DNA from: Allomesorhizobium camelthorni
Lineage (GTDB): Bacteria > Pseudomonadota > Alphaproteobacteria > Rhizobiales > Rhizobiaceae
DNA: 64,000 nt
Reading direction: 5' to 3'
Assembly: GCF_011045125.1 (NCBI RefSeq)
Contig: NZ_JAAKZF010000024.1
Coordinates: forward strand, 1-64,000
A program made the translations under genes and the position numbers. Below, in pieces: positions 17,176 to 25,818 of the stretch. Below the pieces are notes generated by a model that had not been told where the DNA came from, ran no database searches, and worked only from the letters and a program-made list of their open reading frames with translations. Each line of letters opens with the position of its first letter. Position 1 is the first letter of the stretch.

Positions 17176-17933
17176 CTGCGGGGTCCAGGGCGGCCCCGCG
17201 ATCGAAGCACCTTGCCGAATCTTCGAAAGCCGCCGCTAAGCCCCTTCACTTCGTCCGTCAGGAGGCGGCTGGGGTCGGCGGCACATTCGTATCCCTCCAA
17301 TGTTGTGCCGATCCATGAATGGACATGCGCGACAGCGTCGTCGATGTGAATGGTCCGGATTATCAAGTCGAACGTCGCCACTCCCTCGGTTTTCCGGTCG
17401 GGAGCGCCGATATACGGATCCCCGAAAAAGGCAGTGATCCCTCCGGGAGGCGGCACGAGGTCAATATTCATGTCAGCGGTGCCAGGTTCAGGCGAGTATA
17501 CGGGCAGCCACCAATTGATCTGGGACAGCGTCGACGAAAACCAACTGTCACGGCCGGTGACGATCGCGAAGGTCCTTCCACACCCGTGGAAAAGTTTCGG
17601 GAACCTGCCCTTTATTTCGGGTTCGTCGATATACACGTTCTCCAAGTTTACCCCGCGCTCCTGCATGATCAGAGTGACGAGCCTTCTGCAATCGGGATGG
17701 TCGATGAATGCATGCCTGAAGGATGAAAACGCCGAACTGACCTGCAATGCTGTGAGGCTCTCGTGCGCCCTTCTGGGATTATTCGGCGCGAACGCCTGCT
17801 TCAACATCTGCCTTGCAAGATCGGTCAGGGCGTTCGTCCCGGGAGTGGCCGAGAATTTGAAGATGACCCCCGAGTGAATCCTGCGCCGCCGTTCCCGGTC
17901 GTCGAGTTCGGAGTCAACGAGCTTTAGCGGCAT
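17172..17933 (-). CDS. Dioxygenase-like protein that has lost its iron ligands
   Basis: The protein has 253 residues and is clearly homologous to the neighbour at 18103 (VDSELDD, LTALQVSSAF, RRLVTLIMQERGV, SQINWWLPVY, PPPGGITAFFG, RTIHIDD). Aligned with that protein's 2-oxoglutarate/Fe(II) site, the first His is Gly127 (TGRDSW), Asp129 is kept, the distal His is Ile175 (DPYIGAPD) and the Arg is Thr187. About 50 residues present in the neighbour between the two halves are missing. It is therefore probably a catalytically dead paralogue, perhaps a binding or structural subunit. The ATG at 17933 has GGAGATGAG upstream. Confidence 0.75.
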   Translation of the reverse strand: MPLKLVDSELDDRERRRRIHSGVIFKFSATPGTNALTDLARQMLKQAFAPNNPRRAHESLTALQVSSAFSSFRHAFIDHPDCRRLVTLIMQERGVNLENVYIDEPEIKGRFPKLFHGCGRTFAIVTGRDSWFSSTLSQINWWLPVYSPEPGTADMNIDLVPPPGGITAFFGDPYIGAPDRKTEGVATFDLIIRTIHIDDAVAHVHSWIGTTLEGYECAADPSRLLTDEVKGLSGGFRRFGKVLRSRGRPGPRS

Positions 17934-18102
17934 GGATTCTCATCTCCGTCCGTGAGAAAACAATCCGCTGGGACGTGCGTAAGAGATTTCCTTCCCAAGG
18001 CGGCCGCTTTCGAGTTCGGACATGCGGTGCCGCTGCTGAGCACAAGCTTGAGACAGACCTATTGCTGCGCAAGCGGCGGCACCTTCGGCTTCGGTGGCCA
18101 TG

Positions 18103-19035
18103 TCATTGCGCTGCCGCAAGGCGGTCGCCGAACCGCAGCACCTTGTCTGCCGTTTCCGTGCCGTCGTCGTAGAGCTTGACCGTTTCCTCGGGCAACAGGC
18201 GGCTTGAGTCGGCCGCGCAGATGTAGTCCCGCATGGTCGTTCCGGTGCAGCGGGAATCGACGTTTGCCGCACCGCGACGCGCGACGACGTCGTCTAGATG
18301 GACGGTCCTGAAATCGATGCTGTACCTGGCGACCCCGGTCGTGTTCGGAACGGTCTCGTGCAGCTGCGCGCCGGAGAATGCGATGATCCCGCCAGGCGGC
18401 GGCAGGTAGCGAAGCGACTGCCCGTCCAACTCCTGCTGCGGCTTCGGCTGCTCGCGGGTGTCGCTCTTGACGTGCTTGGCGGCGTCGGCCCGGCTCTTGG
18501 TGTTCCACTCATAGTAATTGTAGATTTCCGAATTGTTCTTGACCGGGGTGTCAAAGTAGCCCGGATAGAATCCCATCGAGTTGTCGGGATCGATCGGATA
18601 GATCGGAATCCACCAGTTGATCTGGCACATGGGAGCCGAATACCAGGTGTCGCGATGCGGATGGAACGCGTAGGCGATCCCCGAAGACAGGAAGTGGGAA
18701 GGATATGCCGACCTCATCCTGGGCACGTCGAAGTAGAGCTTCTCGAGGTCTATCCCGCGATCCTGCATGATGAGCGGGATAAGCCGCTTGCATTCCGGAT
18801 GGTGGATGAAGGCGGGTTTCAGCTTGCCAAGGATCGAGGCGACTTCCTCCGCCGTCAGGTGCTCGTGCACCGTCCGCGGATCATGCGGCGCGAACGCCTG
18901 TTCAAGCATCTCCTTTGCGAGGCCGATCAGGGCTTCCGTATTCGGCGATGCCGAAAAGATGAGGATGTCGCCCGAGTAAAGCCTGTTGCGGTGTTCTTCG
19001 TCGTCGAGTTCCGAGTCGATGAACAGGGCTGACAT
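18103..19035 (-). CDS. 2-oxoglutarate/Fe(II) dioxygenase-like (phytanoyl-CoA dioxygenase-type) protein
   Basis: The protein has 310 residues. The double-stranded beta-helix core is suggested by FHPHRDTWYSAPMCQINWW (HxD at His127 and Asp129), PPPGGIIAFSGAQLHETVPN (His226) and GVARYSIDFR (Arg237), the usual HxD...H...R set. Such enzymes hydroxylate or otherwise oxidise a substrate with O2 and 2-oxoglutarate. A sugar or lipid-linked glycan is possible here, but the substrate is unknown. The ATG at 19035 follows GGGAGAATTCA. It lies upstream of its degenerate paralogue in the same direction, separated by 169 bases. Confidence 0.72.
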   Translation of the reverse strand: MSALFIDSELDDEEHRNRLYSGDILIFSASPNTEALIGLAKEMLEQAFAPHDPRTVHEHLTAEEVASILGKLKPAFIHHPECKRLIPLIMQDRGIDLEKLYFDVPRMRSAYPSHFLSSGIAYAFHPHRDTWYSAPMCQINWWIPIYPIDPDNSMGFYPGYFDTPVKNNSEIYNYYEWNTKSRADAAKHVKSDTREQPKPQQELDGQSLRYLPPPGGIIAFSGAQLHETVPNTTGVARYSIDFRTVHLDDVVARRGAANVDSRCTGTTMRDYICAADSSRLLPEETVKLYDDGTETADKVLRFGDRLAAAQ

Positions 19036-19201
19036 TGAATTCTCCCGTGCCGTGCAAAATGAAGTGTCCGCCGCGCGCTGACGCAAGCCCGGGCAAGCTA
19101 GCGTGCCGGCAGCCGGCGGCGACAGTGCTTCGTTCGGCGTAAGGCGGCACGCAAGGATGGGTAATTCGCATGAACGGCCCCCGGAATCATCCGAAAGGGG
19201 G

Positions 19202-19235
19202 TGGCGTTGGGTTCAACCTATCTGTTGAAGCGCCA
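19202..19235 (+). promoter_or_regulatory. Nested inverted repeat in the leader of the methyltransferase gene
   Basis: TGGCG (19202-19206) pairs with CGCCA (19231-19235) and encloses TTCAAC (19212-19217) paired with GTTGAA (19224-19229). The element ends 52 bases before the ATG at 19288. It directly follows CCGAAAGGGG at 19191-19200, a motif also found near other starts in this locus. It is either a leader hairpin or an operator. Confidence 0.35.
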
Positions 19236-19287
19236 ATCCTGCCGGGCGTGCCTATGATGTGGCCTTTCCCATCCCGCGGAGACAATC

Positions 19288-20001
19288 ATGAGTGCGCCCA
19301 TTTCCCTGCAGCAGGACTTCTGGAACAGCTGGAACGCTGAATGCCGGGAGACCGAAATTCAGGACGTCTCTGTGAGGCAGGCGGAAGTCATCCTTGGCTG
19401 GCTGGAACAATCGGGCCGTCGGGACCTGAAGATTCTCGAAGTCGGCTGCGGGGCGGGCTGGTTCTGCCCGCAATTGGCCAAGTACGGGAAGGTGACGGGA
19501 ACCGATCTTTCGGACGAAGTCCTCGCGCGCGCCAAACAGAGGTTTCCCGAGGTGGATTACGTCGCCGGCGACTTCATGGAGATGGACTTCGGCACCCCGA
19601 CTTTCGACGTGGTGGTCACCCTCGAAGTCCTGTCGCACGTAGCCGACCAGGAAGCGTTCGTCAGGAAAATGAAATCGCACCTCCGCCCCGGCGGGAGCCT
19701 GATGATGGCGACCCAGAACAGGTTTGTCCTCAAGCATTTCAACAGGATTCCCCCGCCCGCGCCCGGGCAGCTGCGCAAATGGTTCGACCGGCACGAACTC
19801 CGAGCGCTCCTCAGCCCGCATTTCGACGTCCGGGAAATCTTCTCTGTGTCCCCCAAGGCAAACCGCGGCTTCATGCGGGCGATCAATTCCACGAAGCTGA
19901 ACTACCCCGTCCGCACAATTTTCGGCAACCGCGTCGAGCGCCTGAAGGAGACCATGGGGCTGGGATGGACGCTGATGGTCCTTGCCAGGAAGCCGGAATA
20001 G
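19288..20001 (+). CDS. SAM-dependent class I methyltransferase
   Basis: The protein has 237 residues. Motif I ILEVGCGAGWFCPQLAKYG, the acidic loop TGTDLSDEVL and motif IV-like FDVVVTLEVLSHVAD define a Rossmann-fold SAM methyltransferase of the UbiE/Coq5-like type. The rest is compatible with a small-molecule or sugar methylase, so it may O-methylate a residue of the EPS. CGGAG lies upstream of the ATG. The next glycosyltransferase starts 34 bases downstream, so both are likely in one transcript. Confidence 0.82.
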   Translation: MSAPISLQQDFWNSWNAECRETEIQDVSVRQAEVILGWLEQSGRRDLKILEVGCGAGWFCPQLAKYGKVTGTDLSDEVLARAKQRFPEVDYVAGDFMEMDFGTPTFDVVVTLEVLSHVADQEAFVRKMKSHLRPGGSLMMATQNRFVLKHFNRIPPPAPGQLRKWFDRHELRALLSPHFDVREIFSVSPKANRGFMRAINSTKLNYPVRTIFGNRVERLKETMGLGWTLMVLARKPE

Positions 20002-20035
20002 CCTCACACGGCATTCGAAATTTTGGGAGGGTGAG

Positions 20036-21007
20036 TTGGCCAGCATCGATGTCGTGATACCTTGTTACAACTATGAGCATTTCCTTCCGGAGTGTGTCGG
20101 AAGCGTGCTGTCCCAGGACGTCGAAAACCTCAGGGTGATCGTCATCGACAACGCTTCGACGGACGACAGCGTCGGCGTGGCGAGGCGGCTTGCGGCAGAA
20201 GACCCAAGGGTCGAAGTGGTTTGCCACGAGAAGAACCTTGGTCCCCACGCTTCCTTCAACGAAGCGATCGACAGGGCCGAAGCCGACTACTTCATGATCC
20301 TGTGCGCCGACGATTTCTTGACGGCAGACACGCTCGTCCACGGCATCGCGATGCTCGAAACTTTCCCGAGGATATCGTGCGTGCTGGGCACCTACATGGA
20401 GCCTTGGGTCGGAACCGTCCTGCCGAGCCTCGTGCGGCAGTCGGGAGGCGGCGATCTGATGGAGGGAACCTCCTTCATCGAAAGATGCTGCGGCGTCGCA
20501 GGATTGAATGTACCCGCCCACGCGATGCTTGTGCGCACGTCGGTCCAGAAGCGAGTCGGCCACTACAGGCCCACGCTGCCGCTCATGGACGACCTTGAAA
20601 TGGCCCTGCGTCTTGCCACCAAGGGCCTTGTCGCGCAATTGCGCGGACCTCTGGTGGTACAGCGGATGCACACGTCGAACCTGTCGCAATCCTTCTGGGA
20701 CGACCGCCTCAACGACCTCACCGAAAGGGAGGCCGTTTTCAATTCCTTTTTCTCCCACGAGGGCCGCGATATTCCTGGAGCGGAAAAGATGCACCGTTCT
20801 GCCAAGCGCCGCCTGGCAGAAACGGCCTTCTGGTCAGCCGTTTCCCACGCCGTCAGGGGCAGGGCGCGCGAGGGGTCCGAAATCTTCAAGTTCGGGCTGA
20901 ACCTGAGCCCGGCGTCGATGCTGATGCCGTTGGGGCATCTCTACAGGAGCGAAGGCGCGCTCAAGCGAGCGACGGCCGTCATCTCGGAGACATTCGGCAG
21001 GCATTAG
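20036..21007 (+). CDS. Family 2 glycosyltransferase
   Basis: The protein has 323 residues with a GT-A fold: SIDVVIPCYNYEHFLPECV, VIDNASTDDS, EKNLGPHASFNEAI, and the metal-binding site ILCADDFLTADT. I place the start at TTG 20036 because GGGAGG lies five bases upstream and the family motif begins two residues later. A longer frame to 19982 would overlap the methyltransferase gene. It should transfer one sugar in repeat-unit synthesis. Its 3' end overlaps by four bases the 3' end of the convergent GT8 gene. Confidence 0.87.
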   Translation: MASIDVVIPCYNYEHFLPECVGSVLSQDVENLRVIVIDNASTDDSVGVARRLAAEDPRVEVVCHEKNLGPHASFNEAIDRAEADYFMILCADDFLTADTLVHGIAMLETFPRISCVLGTYMEPWVGTVLPSLVRQSGGGDLMEGTSFIERCCGVAGLNVPAHAMLVRTSVQKRVGHYRPTLPLMDDLEMALRLATKGLVAQLRGPLVVQRMHTSNLSQSFWDDRLNDLTEREAVFNSFFSHEGRDIPGAEKMHRSAKRRLAETAFWSAVSHAVRGRAREGSEIFKFGLNLSPASMLMPLGHLYRSEGALKRATAVISETFGRH

Positions 21008-22014
21008 GGAAATCCGGCCGACAGAAGCAGCAGGGTTTTCCTTTTTCTCGTGATCTTCCGCCACGGGTAAACCCAGGTGAGTCTGGTCTTCGTCCGCCGC
21101 CTGTGTGAAATTCCCGCGCGCAGCTGGGCTTCCGGCGGCTTCGGCGTCGTCACGCTGCAATCCTTGAGCAGCAGCAACGACATTCTGTAGAACCTGTTGA
21201 AGTATTCGTCCCAAGGCCAGCCCGGCTGATCCCACGGCTTCGGGCCGCCTGTGAAGTGCCATATGACCGGCGCGAAACCGTTTTTGCGCGGGTCAAGGAC
21301 CATCATGTGGTCGCTTTGGTAGTTGTATGTGAGGGGGAGCATTTCCACGCGGCCGCGCGCCGCGTGGTTGAGCGCGCTCTGGTCGGATGAGCGGCAGAGT
21401 TCAGGATGCTCCGCGAGGAAATCCAGCGCCTTCGGAACGATGCTTTTCCAGGCGTCGCGGGAGGCATAGATCACTCCCGAGTTGAAGTAGCTGTCGGCGT
21501 CGCAGTTCAAGCCCTCCAGATAGGCGAGATCGTGTTTTATGCCGCGGCTCAGCTCGTCCATGAACAGGCGGATCACGTCGGGTGCAGCCATGATCTTCCC
21601 GGGCGGCGGGCGGACGGAAAGCAGACTGTCGAGTTCTCCGTCAACCATGGTATCGCCGTCGACATAGAGAAATCTGTCGATGTTGTGTTCGAGCAATCCG
21701 TCGATCCAAAATCTCGCCAGTGCAATCGGGGGCAGGTACCTGTCGCGGTGGAAACTGGCGGCCTGTTTGAGTTGCGGCAAATCGGCCGCCACAATCCGTA
21801 TTTTCGTGCCCGCCACCGCGCTGTCGAACTGTCTTGTCCAGCCCGAGTCCGAATTGACGACGAAGATAATGACCGGAACGTCGTTCGCCGCCGTATGCCG
21901 ATCAGCCGAAAGGGCCGTGGAAAAGGTCGGCAGCAAATAGTTCTGATCGCAGATCAGGACTATTGCCGAACCGCTTGTTTTCGACTGAGGTTTACGCAAC
22001 GGAGTCGGGTTCAT
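21004..22014 (-). CDS. Family 8 glycosyltransferase
   Basis: The protein has 336 residues. Key GT8 features are IVLICDQNYLLPTFSTALS at the start, RFLYVDGDTMVDG (the DxD metal site), DSYFNSGVIYASRDAWKSI, and WHFTGGPKPWDQP. These are typical of LgtC-like retaining galactosyl- or glucosyltransferases. The C-terminus is basic (RRRTKTRLTWVYPWRKITRK), consistent with membrane association. Of two ATGs, the one at 22014 has GAGG six bases upstream and is preferred. Confidence 0.87.
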   Translation of the reverse strand: MNPTPLRKPQSKTSGSAIVLICDQNYLLPTFSTALSADRHTAANDVPVIIFVVNSDSGWTRQFDSAVAGTKIRIVAADLPQLKQAASFHRDRYLPPIALARFWIDGLLEHNIDRFLYVDGDTMVDGELDSLLSVRPPPGKIMAAPDVIRLFMDELSRGIKHDLAYLEGLNCDADSYFNSGVIYASRDAWKSIVPKALDFLAEHPELCRSSDQSALNHAARGRVEMLPLTYNYQSDHMMVLDPRKNGFAPVIWHFTGGPKPWDQPGWPWDEYFNRFYRMSLLLLKDCSVTTPKPPEAQLRAGISHRRRTKTRLTWVYPWRKITRKRKTLLLLSAGFP

Positions 22015-22312
22015 GTGCAGCCTCATTGCGCTGGACGGAGAACTGCTCTCCGTAATGCCGAAACGGTTTTGGCGATCTCGTCGGACCGGGGGTGAGGGTA
22101 AGGACCAATACCGTTCCCCATGTCCCCAAAGCCATCAGTCCGGCCCAGAACTCCTGCCTCGGCGTGAGAGCGAGGTCCCCCTTGCGCCGGATGAAGCGCA
22201 GGGCAAAGCATGTCTGGAACAGGGCGGACGGAAAGATGCAGAAAGCGGCCGCCCTGCTGAACAGTTGCCGTCTGGGGCGAGACCTGGCGGCCCAGCAGGA
22301 GAAGATTGCCAA
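21992..22312 (-). CDS. Possible small membrane protein of unknown function
   Basis: A 106-residue frame with strong GC preference at third codon positions fills the gap between two glycosyltransferase genes. It includes one likely membrane segment (FWAGLMALGTWGTVLVLTL). The start would be TTG at 22312, and the end overlaps the GT8 start. A competing frame begins at ATG 22331, overlapping the upstream stop, but has poorer codon bias. I cannot decide whether either is translated. Confidence 0.33.
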   Translation of the reverse strand: MAIFSCWAARSRPRRQLFSRAAAFCIFPSALFQTCFALRFIRRKGDLALTPRQEFWAGLMALGTWGTVLVLTLTPGPTRSPKPFRHYGEQFSVQRNEAAHEPDSVA

Positions 22313-22327
22313 GCGACAGAGCGTGGG

Positions 22328-23377
22328 TCATCTGTCCGGGTCGAGATGCGCCAAGTCGCGGATGAAGCCGAGTTCAACCAGCTGATCAGCGCTTTCGAAG
22401 CGTCTGGTGCGGTCATAGCGAAGGTCGATGCGGCCTAGCTGATCGAGAGCTTCGGCGTACATGATGTACTCCGCCCCACGACGGTAGTGTTCGCCTCTGG
22501 CCGCCTCTGTCCTAACGCGTGCATCAAAATCAGCGAGGAACTTGAAATGGCAGATGGACACGTTTTCATGGAAGAAATGACCTCCGCTGCCGCTGTGTGA
22601 GTTGCCGTATTGGAAGCGGGCTCCTGCAACGGACAACGGCACCTTGGTCAGCGCCGGCATCTGACGGGGCATGGTCTTGACGACGATCGGCACAAGCGAG
22701 TCGGGAACGCGCGGCAGGATGCGGTCAATCTGGCCGCGAATCCAATAATCCAGCCATGTGGAGCGAATTTCCCTCTCGAAGGACGACAACAGACGCAATC
22801 GCGGTCCACCCACGACTTCCACCGTTCTCTCGTCTGCCTCCCAGGGTTTGCGCGGGCGATTGCGGAACCGGTAGTCGGCGTCAAAACAAGGTGCGACGTC
22901 AAAAAGGCTGCGGCCTTCCGGCACGACGGCATCCTCGACAAATCCGTCCGGGTACATGTCCAGGAGAAAACCCAAAACAGCGTCTTTCCGGTCTTTCCTG
23001 ACCAGGTCGACGAAAGCGGGAAGCGGCAGATCGGGCCAGTTCCGATAGATCATGCATTCGTCAGCGTCCGCCACCAGCACCCACGTGCCGGGAGCGATGC
23101 GGTCGCGGAATTCATTGGCCCAATCCATGCCGAAATTCGATTGCGCGAAACCGCCATGAATTCGCTGCTGCGCCACGTCCCGCTGAGCAGCGAGGAACTC
23201 GAACGTTTCGTCTTCGGATCCGTTGTCTATGATCGCGAACTGTTTGACCCCGGCGTTCCTGTAGTGGTGCAGCCATCCCGGGAGGCGCATGGCCTCGTTC
23301 CGGACGACAGCGAAGACCACCAGGCTCTCGCCAGCGTCATTTACACTTGAAATGAATTGATCAGTTAAGACAGCCAT
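22328..23377 (-). CDS. Glycosyltransferase family 2/92-like protein
   Basis: The protein has 349 residues. The opening SLVVFAVVRNEAMRLPGWLH, then IIDNGSEDETFEFL, WVLVADADECMIY and SLFDVAPCFDADYRFRNRP, matches the GT2_4/GT92-type family found in capsule and EPS loci. The DxD is in ADADE. The ATG at 23377 has AAGGA eight bases upstream. It lies between the GT8 gene and the flippase gene, all on the minus strand, and probably forms one operon with them. Donor and acceptor are unknown. Confidence 0.83.
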   Translation of the reverse strand: MAVLTDQFISSVNDAGESLVVFAVVRNEAMRLPGWLHHYRNAGVKQFAIIDNGSEDETFEFLAAQRDVAQQRIHGGFAQSNFGMDWANEFRDRIAPGTWVLVADADECMIYRNWPDLPLPAFVDLVRKDRKDAVLGFLLDMYPDGFVEDAVVPEGRSLFDVAPCFDADYRFRNRPRKPWEADERTVEVVGGPRLRLLSSFEREIRSTWLDYWIRGQIDRILPRVPDSLVPIVVKTMPRQMPALTKVPLSVAGARFQYGNSHSGSGGHFFHENVSICHFKFLADFDARVRTEAARGEHYRRGAEYIMYAEALDQLGRIDLRYDRTRRFESADQLVELGFIRDLAHLDPDR

Positions 23378-23559
23378 GTCCGAGTCCTTAGAGGCAGGCA
23401 TTCCCCAATTCATCCTGCACAAACGGCGGAACATACCTCAAAGGGAGAGTTCCAGGTTTCACTTGACCGGCATTCCAGGGGACGGCCGGTCGGGAGAAGG
23501 CAAGCCGTCAGCCCGTCGATGTCCTGGACTGACGGAATACCGGAAAAAACTTGATGATC

Positions 23560-24966
23560 TCACCCACCACCGGATGTTGTGTAATAGCCAATCCGGCCGC
23601 CCATCCACCGAACGCCAGCAATACGGCGGCAGCTGCTTGGGCATGCGAAAGGGCGAAGCCAGAACCGGAAACCCAGATGGCGGCGAGGGGGGGGGACTGC
23701 GGTCAACATGGAGACGATTGCGCTTTTCCATACGGCAGCCGCTATGTCCCTGCGCCTAAGCCCCAGCCTGCGCCTGACGAAGCTCAGGGCGACGTAGGCC
23801 TGAAATGGCATTGTCAGGAGCATGCACCAGGCGGCTGCCTGCATGCCTCCTAAGCAGACGGCTGCGGCCATAAGGATGCCCGAAAGCGGGAAAACGATCA
23901 TCGCGCGGATGAACAGGTCCCGGATCGATCCCATCGCGACCATGACGGGATAGTTGAGTTCGAAACTAAAGGAGAAAAGAAGCGCGATTGCGACCACTTG
24001 GACGAGCGGCGCGGCTTCAATCCATTGAGGGCCGAGCACGATGTCCACTGCCGGGTATGCCAAAACACAGAGCACTAGTAGGCCAGGCCAGTGCAGTGCG
24101 GTGATGAGAGAAAGAGCAGCGAGATACGGGCGTTTTAAATCCCTGCCCTGTCTGACCTCGGTCGAGAAGGCGGGCAGCACGACCGTCATTGCGCCTCCCA
24201 GGACAAGCTTGTCCGGAATCGTGCAGATCATCGACGTCCTGCTGAACAGGGCTGCCGCATGCGGCGAGACAAGCCGTCCCAGCAGGAGAAGGGGGAGCGC
24301 GTCGAAAATGCGATAGAGCATGGCGATCGCGCCGTTGTAGCCGCCGAACGCGATCATCTCGCGCCAGTTGCGGAAAGATGGCTTGAACATCCACAAATGC
24401 GGGCGCATTGCCACCGCCAGTCCCACCGCCATTGTGCCCCCGATCAACCATGCCCAGGCGAAACTCATGTAGCTGAAACCCGCCAGCGCGAAGGAGATTG
24501 TGGCGACCGACCCGGTGGCGGCACCCGCAATGCTGATGGCGGCGACCTTGCCGAATTGCATTTCCCGTCGCAGGAGCGCGTTGATGGGTATGGAGAACGC
24601 GTCGAGAAACAGGCAGACGGAGACGACCCTGAAATAGGGAACGAGGTTCGGCTCGCCGTAGAACCCGGCCAGGAAAGGCGAAGCGGCGACGAGAAAGACG
24701 GCGATGATCCCGGTCAGGATGAACATCACCGTGAATGCGCCCCGGATGTCCTCGCGGCTGATTTTCTCGCGCTGGATCAGGAAGCTTGAACTGGAGAACT
24801 CCCTGACGGACATCGCAATGGCAAGGATGGCCATTGCGATGACGGAGACGCCGATTTCCTCTGGGGTCAGTATCCGGGAGACGAGGGCTGCTGTCACGAA
24901 ATTCGATACGAGCAGGAAATAGCGTTCGCCCGTGCTCATCAGGAGTGCGCGTTTTACGGAAAGCAT
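23560..24966 (-). CDS. Wzx-like oligosaccharide flippase, C-terminus frameshifted at a 9-base G/C tract
   Basis: This is a polytopic MATE/PST-type transporter that should flip the lipid-linked repeat unit across the inner membrane. At least eleven hydrophobic segments are visible (e.g. FLLVSNFVTAALVSRILTPE, AFTVMFILTGIIAVFLVAA, YLAALSLITALHWPGLLVLC). As read, the frame passes through nine C (plus-strand G9, 23687-23695) into arginine/proline-rich sequence and stops at 23560. With eight C it continues as LAAIWVSGSGFALSHAQAAA and AVLLAFGGWAAGLAI, hydrophobic as expected, ending at 23508. The ATG at 24966 has AAGGG upstream. It is frameshifted, phase-variable or mis-sequenced. Confidence 0.82.
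   Translation of the reverse strand: MLSVKRALLMSTGERYFLLVSNFVTAALVSRILTPEEIGVSVIAMAILAIAMSVREFSSSSFLIQREKISREDIRGAFTVMFILTGIIAVFLVAASPFLAGFYGEPNLVPYFRVVSVCLFLDAFSIPINALLRREMQFGKVAAISIAGAATGSVATISFALAGFSYMSFAWAWLIGGTMAVGLAVAMRPHLWMFKPSFRNWREMIAFGGYNGAIAMLYRIFDALPLLLLGRLVSPHAAALFSRTSMICTIPDKLVLGGAMTVVLPAFSTEVRQGRDLKRPYLAALSLITALHWPGLLVLCVLAYPAVDIVLGPQWIEAAPLVQVVAIALLFSFSFELNYPVMVAMGSIRDLFIRAMIVFPLSGILMAAAVCLGGMQAAAWCMLLTMPFQAYVALSFVRRRLGLRRRDIAAAVWKSAIVSMLTAVPPPRRHLGFRFWLRPFACPSSCRRIAGVRWMGGRIGYYTTSGGG
23687..23695. repeat. Mononucleotide G9 tract inside the flippase gene
   Basis: Nine consecutive G on the plus strand (C on the coding strand) lie exactly where the flippase frame breaks. Tracts of this length are prone to slipped-strand mispairing and also to sequencing error. 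Confidence 0.75.
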
Positions 24967-25076
24967 GCGTGCCCTTCTTGTCCACCAGGCGATCCGGCCG
25001 CCTGTGTCCCGCGGGGATATTCCGATAATCCAGGACGGAGGTCATGCCGCCCAATGTGTTGAAGGAGCAACCACCT

Positions 25077-25088
25077 AAAGGGGTAACA
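25077..25088 (+). promoter_or_regulatory. AAAGGGGTAACA element, copy 1
   Basis: The 12-base sequence AAAGGGGTAACA recurs exactly at 25715-25726, and the flanks are also similar (GGAGCAACCACCT and GGGAACGACCCCCG on the left). This copy is 88 bases upstream of the acyltransferase remnant start. A related CCGAAAGGGG is at 19191. It is a candidate shared promoter or operator element. Confidence 0.35.
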
Positions 25089-25175
25089 AACGGTCCGGTA
25101 ATCCTGAGGGATGCGTTGGATTCCCGCCGCCCAAACTTCAGACTGGGCCACCCTTCTTGTGCATGGCGAAATCAC

Positions 25176-25362
25176 ATGACCAGGGCGAACCGCGATCTGC
25201 ACGGGCTTCAGATACTTCGGGCTATCGTCGCATTGGCTGTCACAGTCCACCAGCCGGTTCTCTATTTCGTCCGGAAGGCCATCAAACCCCGGTCGGGGCA
25301 GCCGCTGGAGTTTGGAAATTTGCCTTCATTTCCTCAGCCTTGTTGGCCCCCGAGCCATGACA
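25176..25362 (+). pseudogene. Acyltransferase-3 (OafA/ExoZ-like) N-terminal remnant
   Basis: ATG 25176 begins MTRANRDLHGLQILRAIVAL then AVTVH, the typical first helix of acyltransferase-3 enzymes. A second frame then gives AGSLFRPEG and VGAAAGVWKFAFISSALLAP, like the GAAGVDLFFVISG part of the same family. The rest of the protein is missing. An O-acetylation gene appears to have decayed here; a complete member is present at 45404. Confidence 0.45.
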
Positions 25363-25818
25363 AGGACTACCAGATTTTGAACCCTCCGTGGCACGCGCCA
25401 CTGCCCGGTTCCCACACTCCCTGGAGAGGAGGCCATAACGGGATAACGTCTCCCCGGTCGCGGCCTAGACAAGCTGAGCTTCCAGAGGGACGACCGGCCT
25501 ATGTGGACAATTCCGCAACAGGATCGGCAACGGATTGTGCCGACCGGCGCTTTGGGTGTCGGTTGAACCGTGCAGAGCGGGCCAAGGGAGAAGGGTCCGA
25601 AGTCCGGTAGAGTCTCGCACGTCCGTGCCACCCCACGGGGCACATGTGGCTGGCTGCCAAATGCAGACCACAGCCAAAGGGACGGGCCTCCCGATTGCTG
25701 GGGAACGACCCCCGAAAGGGGTAACATCGGCCCTTGCTCAACCGTATGTGCAAATTGCCTACCCTGCATCAGTTCCCGACTATCCCGGTCTCAAATCGGG
25801 GCAAGGAGGCCCGTTGCC
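25363..25818. other. Long leader or intergenic stretch without a recognisable gene
   Basis: Frames across this 456-base stretch are short or proline/arginine-rich, and none resembles a family. It contains the second AAAGGGGTAACA element. It is probably the promoter and leader of the glycosidase operon, plus decayed acyltransferase sequence. Confidence 0.5.
25715..25726 (+). promoter_or_regulatory. AAAGGGGTAACA element, copy 2
   Basis: This is an exact second copy of the 12-base element at 25077, placed 92 bases upstream of the ATG of the secreted glycosidase gene. The spacing to the start nearly equals that of copy 1. Confidence 0.35.

Noticed and set aside
17940-18101. 53-codon frame between the two dioxygenase-like genes
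   Set aside because: Its start and stop adjoin the flanking genes, but the ribosome binding site is absent and the composition is not convincing.
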